Part shown: in pieces, positions 1 through 3,364 of the stretch
Layout of the letters: the number at the start of each line of letters is the position of its first letter
How positions within the stretch are numbered: position 1 is the first letter of the stretch
NCBI GenBank assembly: GCA_037384225.1
Contig: JARROD010000244.1
Span: forward strand, 1 to 5,691
Reading direction: 5' to 3'
Length of the DNA: 5,691 nucleotides
Origin: JARROD01 sp037384225
GTDB lineage: Bacteria; Pseudomonadota; Gammaproteobacteria; Pseudomonadales; Cellvibrionaceae
Position numbers and translations under genes: made by a program
Notes under the pieces: generated by a model
The model's input: only the letters and a program-made list of their open reading frames with translations
Told to the model about the DNA's origin: nothing
The model's database searches: none

Positions 1-21
1 ATGGAGAACTGAAAAAAACTG

Positions 22-243
22 GTGGACTTTTCCCGCTTTATTGCCGGATTGATAGAAGTCGGCACTGGGGATGATCAATTGAAGCTGGTGCTATCGCGTT
101 ATGCCAAAGGTATGAAGTTAAAGAAAAAAATGGTATATCCTCGGGTAAGAGCGTATACCAACAAAATAATTTCAAGGCACAATGAAAAGTACGGAAAGGG
201 CTGCCGTACGATGCCGGATTATTGTAATGGAGGTGTTGAATAA
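22..243 (+). CDS. Unrecognised short frame, probable 3' part of a frameshifted upstream gene
   Basis: This is a 73-codon frame opening with GTG at 22 and ending with TAA at 241-243. I do not recognise the protein. It is basic, with a Lys/Arg-rich middle (KGMKLKKKM) and a helical-looking start (FSRFIAGLIEV), and has no signal peptide or membrane segment. The GTG has only a GGAG at 3-6, about 15 bases away, so it is a weak start. An in-frame TGA at 10-12 blocks upstream extension. An A7 tract at 12-18 lies between them, and removing one A would join the frame open from the window edge (GELKK) to this one as GELKKLVDFSRF, a natural-looking helix. I therefore infer the tail of a longer gene broken by a one-base indel. 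Its stop overlaps an ATG (TAATG) just ahead of the glycosyltransferase, which suggests one operon. A genuine small protein is the alternative. Confidence 0.4.
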   Translation: MDFSRFIAGLIEVGTGDDQLKLVLSRYAKGMKLKKKMVYPRVRAYTNKIISRHNEKYGKGCRTMPDYCNGGVE

Positions 244-1192
244 TGTCGGAAACATTGTGGAGTCTGAGGTAGTGGCCGGTGAATCGGAAAGCTTCGTTTC
301 AATAATTACCCCGGTCTATAATTCAGAGGCTTATCTCGACGAGGCCATTGCCTCTGCCTGTGCGCAAACTCATTCGAATTTCGAATATTTTTTGATAGAC
401 GACGGTTCCTGCGATCGGTCAGTTGATATTATAAATACCTGGGCCAAGCGGGATTCACGTATTACACCGATTTATCGTACCCAAAATGGTGGGCCGGCGG
501 CGGCACGCAACTCGGCGCTTGAAGTGGCAGAAGGTAAGTTTATCGCCTTTTTGGATTCCGATGATGTGTGGGGTAAGTCCAAGCTGGAAAAACAGTTGGC
601 GTTTCTGAAACGGCATTCGGAGGTTGGGTTGGTTGCCAGTGAAATCAATCGTATTGACAACTTAGGCACTGTCGTGGAGAGAAAAATTTTTGATGTCAAT
701 AGTTATTCCTGGGGTTGGGTTTCTGCGAAGGATTATATTATTAAAGGGCTGCCACTGTGTACCAGCTCGATTATTGTCCGCACTGAGTATTTGCGCAAAC
801 AGGGTGGCTTTCGCGACTTGTATCGCATCGGTGAGGATTATGAAATGTGGTTTCGCATTTCCCGCGAATGTGAGATTCGCTGTATAGCGGAACCCCTGGT
901 TAATTATCGGCAGCACGACACCAATACGACGGGCAATAAGCTGCGCAACAGAAGCAACAAAGTGTTGTTGCTGGAAAACGAAGTGCTGAATAATCCCCGG
1001 GTATTGAATGAGATCGGGGATGAATTTATTGGGATGATGCAACGCAAGTATTGTTCATTGGCGAAGTTATATGCGGAAAACAATGATAGGGAAGCCGCAA
1101 AAAAGACCTTTGAAAAAGCATTGGCTTTTGATTCGAGCCGTCTGCAACGATTGAAAGCTTATATTTTACGTTGGTGGTACTGTTTTCGTTGA
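227..1192 (+). CDS. Family 2 glycosyltransferase (GT-A fold)
   Basis: Inverting-type glycosyltransferase expected to move a sugar from a nucleotide-sugar donor to a glycan, lipid or protein acceptor at the cytoplasmic side. Numbered from ATG 227 (321 residues): the Rossmann-like start FVSIITPVYNSEAYL (23-37), DDGS (58-61, nucleotide contact), GGPAAARN (88-95), the metal-binding DxD as DSDD (110-113), the probable catalytic-base segment GEDYEMW (202-208) and YRQH (227-230). All landmarks of an active GT2 enzyme are present. The last 50 residues contain one TPR-like helical pair (about 274-304) and a basic, aromatic tail, with no clear transmembrane helix. The start is uncertain: ATG 182 (336 residues), ATG 227 and GTG 257 are all in frame and none has a strong ribosome site, while the best one points to an out-of-frame ATG at 243. 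Donor and acceptor cannot be told. Sugar transfer in a surface-polysaccharide or glycoprotein cluster is the likely context. Confidence 0.88.
   Translation: MEVLNNVGNIVESEVVAGESESFVSIITPVYNSEAYLDEAIASACAQTHSNFEYFLIDDGSCDRSVDIINTWAKRDSRITPIYRTQNGGPAAARNSALEVAEGKFIAFLDSDDVWGKSKLEKQLAFLKRHSEVGLVASEINRIDNLGTVVERKIFDVNSYSWGWVSAKDYIIKGLPLCTSSIIVRTEYLRKQGGFRDLYRIGEDYEMWFRISRECEIRCIAEPLVNYRQHDTNTTGNKLRNRSNKVLLLENEVLNNPRVLNEIGDEFIGMMQRKYCSLAKLYAENNDREAAKKTFEKALAFDSSRLQRLKAYILRWWYCFR
229..245 (+). promoter_or_regulatory. Strong Shine-Dalgarno and TAATG stop/start junction
   Basis: GGAGGT (229-234) is a near-perfect ribosome binding site, eight bases before an ATG at 243-245 that overlaps the upstream stop TAA (241-243). 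This is the usual layout of a translationally coupled start. The ATG is not in the glycosyltransferase frame, however: it reads MSETLWSLR and stops at TAG 270-272. Either the site is accidental, or the glycosyltransferase originally started here and a one-base indel lies between about 246 and 290. Confidence 0.4.
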
Positions 1193-1250
1193 GTCACTTC
1201 TTGTCTTGAACTTACATACAACTAAGGCAGTTGAATGCGGTCGATTATGA

Positions 1251-1517
1251 GCATATCATCGACATGCAAAGCAACTTGAAAAGCGCCCTGGTCACCTGCT
1301 TGCGTCGCCGTGGCCTACGCTGCGGGCTCGACTGTCGAAGTGTGCGGGAAATACCAGCGCACTGGGCTTACTTGAGGCGCTTATTACCCGGCAGCGGCAA
1401 CTGATGTCCCAGGCGCTCGGTTACCCGTGCCCGGATTCGCCACCGGACTATGGCATTGATCCCGCGCAATTTAAATCGGGTTTGGCGGTCATTGCAGCGA
1501 TTAATGTTTCACAATGA
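1251..1517 (+). pseudogene. Start-less open frame in the 1193-1529 gap, possible gene remnant
   Basis: The 337 bases between the glycosyltransferase and the DUF2845 gene hold no confident gene. One frame is open from 1251 to the TGA at 1515-1517, about 88 codons, with protein-like composition (for example LLEALITRQRQLMSQALGY and DPAQFKSGLAVIAAI). It has no ATG, GTG or TTG until ATG 1404, which leaves only 37 codons. A second frame, open from 1210 and stopping at TGA 1402-1404, has an equally protein-like beginning (AVDYEHIIDMQSNLKSALV, from 1237). Joining the two by one shift near 1300 would give a protein of about 90-100 residues. I recognise neither half. A small hairpin (CAACT 1219-1223 with AGTTG 1229-1233) lacks a T-run and is not a terminator. 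Chance open frame is the main alternative. Confidence 0.25.
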
Positions 1518-1529
1518 GAAGTGTGTCAC

Positions 1530-1931
1530 TTAATTCTCTTCAGTATATCCGTAGCCGAGCCCGTCAATTTTGACCACCCTGCCGTTTTCAAATCGAATCT
1601 GTCGGACTATACGGTTGGGGCCGAAATTGTATACCCACTCCTCGACCTGAACCTCGACCAGTGAGCGCTGATGAATCAGCAATTCATCGTCAGTAACGCT
1701 TTTGTAGCGGGTAGAATGGTTGAATCTGTTGAACTGTCGGTATTTCAACGACGGAATGCCGGAGCGATAAATAGTGCTTACCTGTACATCGTCGGGATCG
1801 CCGCATATTTTTTGTACTTTGAAACGAGAGTCGCCTTTGCCCACCAGATGAGTGCCACAGCGCAACGCCGAGGCCGATTCGGCAAAGAAAAGTGTTGCCA
1901 ATAGTAATGGGAGGAAATATCCGGGCTTCAT
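1530..1931 (-). CDS. DUF2845 family secreted protein
   Basis: A 133-residue protein of unknown function that I recognise as DUF2845 by pattern. A short basic start and hydrophobic stretch (about 5-17) end in SASA, giving a likely signal-peptidase I site after residue 22, so the mature protein should be periplasmic. It begins LRCGTHLVGKGDS (23-35), followed by a CGDPD turn (43-47). The conserved C-terminal strand pair is EEWVYNFGPNR (97-107) and RFENGRVVKIDGLGYG (113-128). Cys25 and Cys43 could form a disulfide. Full length is typical of the family. The ATG at 1931-1929 is preceded by AAGGGTGA about six bases upstream, a fair ribosome site. It lies 133 bases downstream of the AraC gene on the same strand, so it may have its own promoter, but I see no convincing hexamer pair. 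There is no evident functional link to its neighbours. Confidence 0.82.
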   Translation of the reverse strand: MKPGYFLPLLLATLFFAESASALRCGTHLVGKGDSRFKVQKICGDPDDVQVSTIYRSGIPSLKYRQFNRFNHSTRYKSVTDDELLIHQRSLVEVQVEEWVYNFGPNRIVRQIRFENGRVVKIDGLGYGYTEEN

Positions 1932-2016
1932 AAATCACCCTTTATAGAATAAATGGTAGTCGGGCCAGTGTACCATAATGTGCTGAACCCAGACTGAACG
2001 GTGGAAAAAACATTGT

Positions 2017-2057
2017 AAAAAAATGTTGGATTCCGGCAGCCTCCCGCATTGGCTGGC
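2017..2057 (-). terminator. Weak terminator-like hairpin after the AraC gene
   Basis: On the minus strand, just past the regulator's stop, GCCAGCC (2057-2051) can pair with GGCTGCC (2041-2035) around a nine-base loop with one C-C mismatch, and seven T's follow (2023-2017). The T-run lies about eleven bases beyond the stem rather than directly after it, so this is a poor intrinsic terminator. The AT-rich inverted repeat AACATT/AATGTT overlaps the T-run. The rest of 1932-2064 shows nothing else I can support. Confidence 0.22.
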
Positions 2058-2064
2058 AGCCAAA

Positions 2065-3165
2065 TCAGAGCGGCAGTTTAGATTGGCGGCGAAAAGCGGT
2101 AGGCGGTTTGCCAGTCCATTTCTTAAAGGCCCGGTGAAAATTTCCGGCATCACTGAATCCAACGAGGTACGCAATATCTTCCAGCCGCAGCTCTGAGATA
2201 GTGAGATATTCGATGGCAATTTTCTCTCGCACCTCGTTAAGAATACTCTGGAATGAAGTGCCCATATTTTTCAATGATCGACTCAGTGAACGTTCACTTA
2301 CGCTCATCTCCGCAGCGATCTCCCGAATTGAAGGGAAGTTTCCGGGCGAACGCAGCAGCCGGCAGCGGATATCCTGTACCAGGCTTGGCTCACTGCCGCT
2401 TTCATTAATTAATTGCTCACAGAGTTTCAACGCCAATTTTGCGCTGGTGGGATTATAGGTATTGAAGGGTCTGCGGGCGTCTTTATCTCGCCAGACAATC
2501 TTGTTGACCTCACAGTTGAACAGCACCGGGCAATTGAAAAACGCCTGGTATTGGCGGCTGTATATGGGGGGCGCGTAGCTGAGTTGCACTTCTTTTGGCG
2601 ATAGCGGCGGGGAATTGGGGTTTTCAGTGAGGGTGCGTAGAATATTGAGAATACCGCCGAAATTTTCTTCTATTAAAAAGGGTTGAATATCCCAGGCCGA
2701 AAAGGTCGGCGTGGCATAGGTAAGAATGGTGTCGCCATCCTTTTCTGAGTAGAGCTCGGTCAAATTGGTGGTGGTGCGATACAAGCGGTTGGAAAACTCG
2801 ATGCTTTCTTCTGCACACTTGCAACTGGCAATCGCGTAGCCTAAAACCCCCCAGTCACTGAAACACTCGCGCCTCGCCACGGTCAGCCCCAGGGCCGGGT
2901 CTGTGCTCGCCCGCAGAGCGTTTCTAAATATCTGTGCCGCCTGGCGGAAAGAAACCCGGGTCTGTTGATCATAGAGCGCTTCCAGAGAGAGACCGGTATT
3001 GGCGATCATGACCTCAGGGTCTATAGACTGATCCATCAGCACAGCGGCAACAACGTTAAAGAGGTAGGTTGGTATGACCCTATCGTCAATACCTGTATTA
3101 TTGTGACTAATGAGTTTCTTTGATGACGTTGCTGACTTGTCTGCTGGTTTGGTCGAAATTACCAA
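2065..3165 (-). CDS. AraC-family transcriptional regulator (arabinose_bd-like sensor plus HTH)
   Basis: A 366-residue cytoplasmic DNA-binding regulator. The N-terminal half (about 30-230, from IPTYLFNVVAAVL through SFRQAAQIF, ALGLTVARR and FSDWGVLGYAIASC) matches the sensor type seen in OruR/ArgR-like AraC proteins. The C-terminal AraC domain has two helix-turn-helix units: SIREIAAEMSVSERSLSRSLK (279-299) and LEDIAYLVGFSDAGNFHRAF (328-347), closing with the signature KKWTGKPPTAFRR (348-360). Length is normal for the family and the domain looks intact. The start appears to be TTG at 3165, with GGGA about seven bases upstream. An in-frame TAG at 3186-3184 limits extension, and the first ATG (codon 44, 3036) would remove the conserved IPTYLF segment. 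The gene is divergent from a TonB-dependent receptor across 199 bases containing tandem 21-base-spaced repeats, so it probably controls that receptor in response to a small molecule I cannot identify. Confidence 0.92.
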   Translation of the reverse strand: MVISTKPADKSATSSKKLISHNNTGIDDRVIPTYLFNVVAAVLMDQSIDPEVMIANTGLSLEALYDQQTRVSFRQAAQIFRNALRASTDPALGLTVARRECFSDWGVLGYAIASCKCAEESIEFSNRLYRTTTNLTELYSEKDGDTILTYATPTFSAWDIQPFLIEENFGGILNILRTLTENPNSPPLSPKEVQLSYAPPIYSRQYQAFFNCPVLFNCEVNKIVWRDKDARRPFNTYNPTSAKLALKLCEQLINESGSEPSLVQDIRCRLLRSPGNFPSIREIAAEMSVSERSLSRSLKNMGTSFQSILNEVREKIAIEYLTISELRLEDIAYLVGFSDAGNFHRAFKKWTGKPPTAFRRQSKLPL

Positions 3166-3208
3166 GTTGAATTCCCACTGGCGCTACCGATATCAACCTT
3201 GCTGACTT
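3129..3208 (+). repeat. Ten-base direct repeat, 70 bases apart
   Basis: TTGCTGACTT occurs at 3129-3138, inside the first codons of the regulator, and again at 3199-3208 in the control region. Each copy is followed by a related stretch, CTGCTGGTTTGGTCG and CTGGCTTTGGCGG, giving an imperfect repeat of about 25 bases. It may be an old local duplication or part of a wider operator array. The second copy's TTTGGCGG runs into the first member of the 21-base-spaced pair. Confidence 0.4.
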
Positions 3209-3233
3209 TACTGGCTTTGGCGGTATTTGACAA
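3205..3233 (-). promoter_or_regulatory. Candidate promoter of the AraC gene
   Basis: On the minus strand, TTGTCA (3233-3228, five of six to the -35 consensus) is followed after 17 bases by TAAAGT (3210-3205, four of six to the -10). Transcription would begin near 3198 and give a leader of about 33 bases before the TTG start. The -35 overlaps the first copy of the 13-base direct repeat, so regulator binding there would be expected to repress this promoter. Called by eye from hexamers only. Confidence 0.4.
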
Positions 3234-3251
3234 CGTTGTGGCGCTATTTGA
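3218..3251 (+). promoter_or_regulatory. Tandem 21-base-spaced operator, probable AraC-protein binding site
   Basis: TGGCGGTATTTGA (3218-3230) and TGGCGCTATTTGA (3239-3251) match at 12 of 13 positions, lie in the same orientation and start exactly 21 bases apart, two helical turns. AraC-family proteins typically bind such direct repeats, with their two HTH units contacting successive major grooves. The site lies between the divergent AraC and receptor genes, about 113 bases before the receptor's ATG. A perfect ten-base palindrome, ACAACGTTGT (3230-3239), fills the gap between the copies. Weaker relatives of the TTTGG(T/C)(C/G)G core occur at 3148, 3256 and 3280. Confidence 0.55.
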
Positions 3252-3280
3252 GGTTTTTGGTCGCTGTCATTGGTTTTATA

Positions 3281-3318
3281 TTGGCGCCTGATAAACTTAT
3301 CCATTGATACGAAATAAT
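3281..3318 (+). promoter_or_regulatory. Tentative receptor promoter
   Basis: AATAAT (3313-3318) is a five-of-six -10 match upstream of the receptor, but there is no good -35 at the right distance. GATAAA (3290-3295), 17 bases upstream, is poor. TTGGCG (3281-3286) is a better -35 but would pair with TGATAC (3305-3310), a poor -10. A weak -35 fits a promoter needing an activator bound just upstream, which agrees with the adjacent operator repeats. TATATT at 3277-3282 is another possible -10. Confidence 0.22.
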
Positions 3319-3349
3319 AAGAATTCTGCTGATATCGATCTGCAGCATT

Positions 3350-3355
3350 GGGAGG
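3350..3355 (+). promoter_or_regulatory. Ribosome binding site of the receptor gene
   Basis: GGGAGG ends nine bases before the ATG at 3365. It is a strong Shine-Dalgarno match at normal spacing and fixes the receptor start, which is directly followed by a signal peptide. Confidence 0.75.
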
Positions 3356-3364
3356 CCAAGAGCT

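Noticed and set aside
662..1042. 126-codon minus-strand frame inside the glycosyltransferase.
   Set aside because: Fully antisense to conserved GT2 motifs and without family features or a ribosome site.
2010..2026. AT-rich inverted repeat AACATT/AATGTT as a stand-alone terminator.
   Set aside because: Six A/T-rich pairs would be too weak, and the T-run lies in its loop rather than after the stem.
1935..2219. 94-codon minus-strand frame across the 3' end of the AraC gene and the following gap.
   Set aside because: It overlaps the AraC HTH domain in another frame and its product is unlike any protein I recognise.
3227..3232. Perfect TTGACA on the plus strand as a -35 for the receptor.
   Set aside because: No acceptable -10 hexamer lies 15-19 bases downstream (the region reads like GAGGTT). 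The bases are better explained as part of the direct repeat and the opposite-strand promoter.
3107..3304. 65-codon minus-strand frame with an ATG, covering the divergent control region.
   Set aside because: It overlaps the regulator's N-terminus in another frame and the operator repeats, has low-complexity polar content and resembles no known protein. Kept only as a caveat on the regulator's start.
3321..3345. Cluster of restriction-like palindromes (GAATTC, GATATC, ATCGAT, CTGCAG) resembling a cloning polylinker.
   Set aside because: The order, spacing and intervening bases do not match a polylinker I know, and native features continue on both sides: operator repeats to the left, ribosome site and receptor start to the right. 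Probably coincidence.
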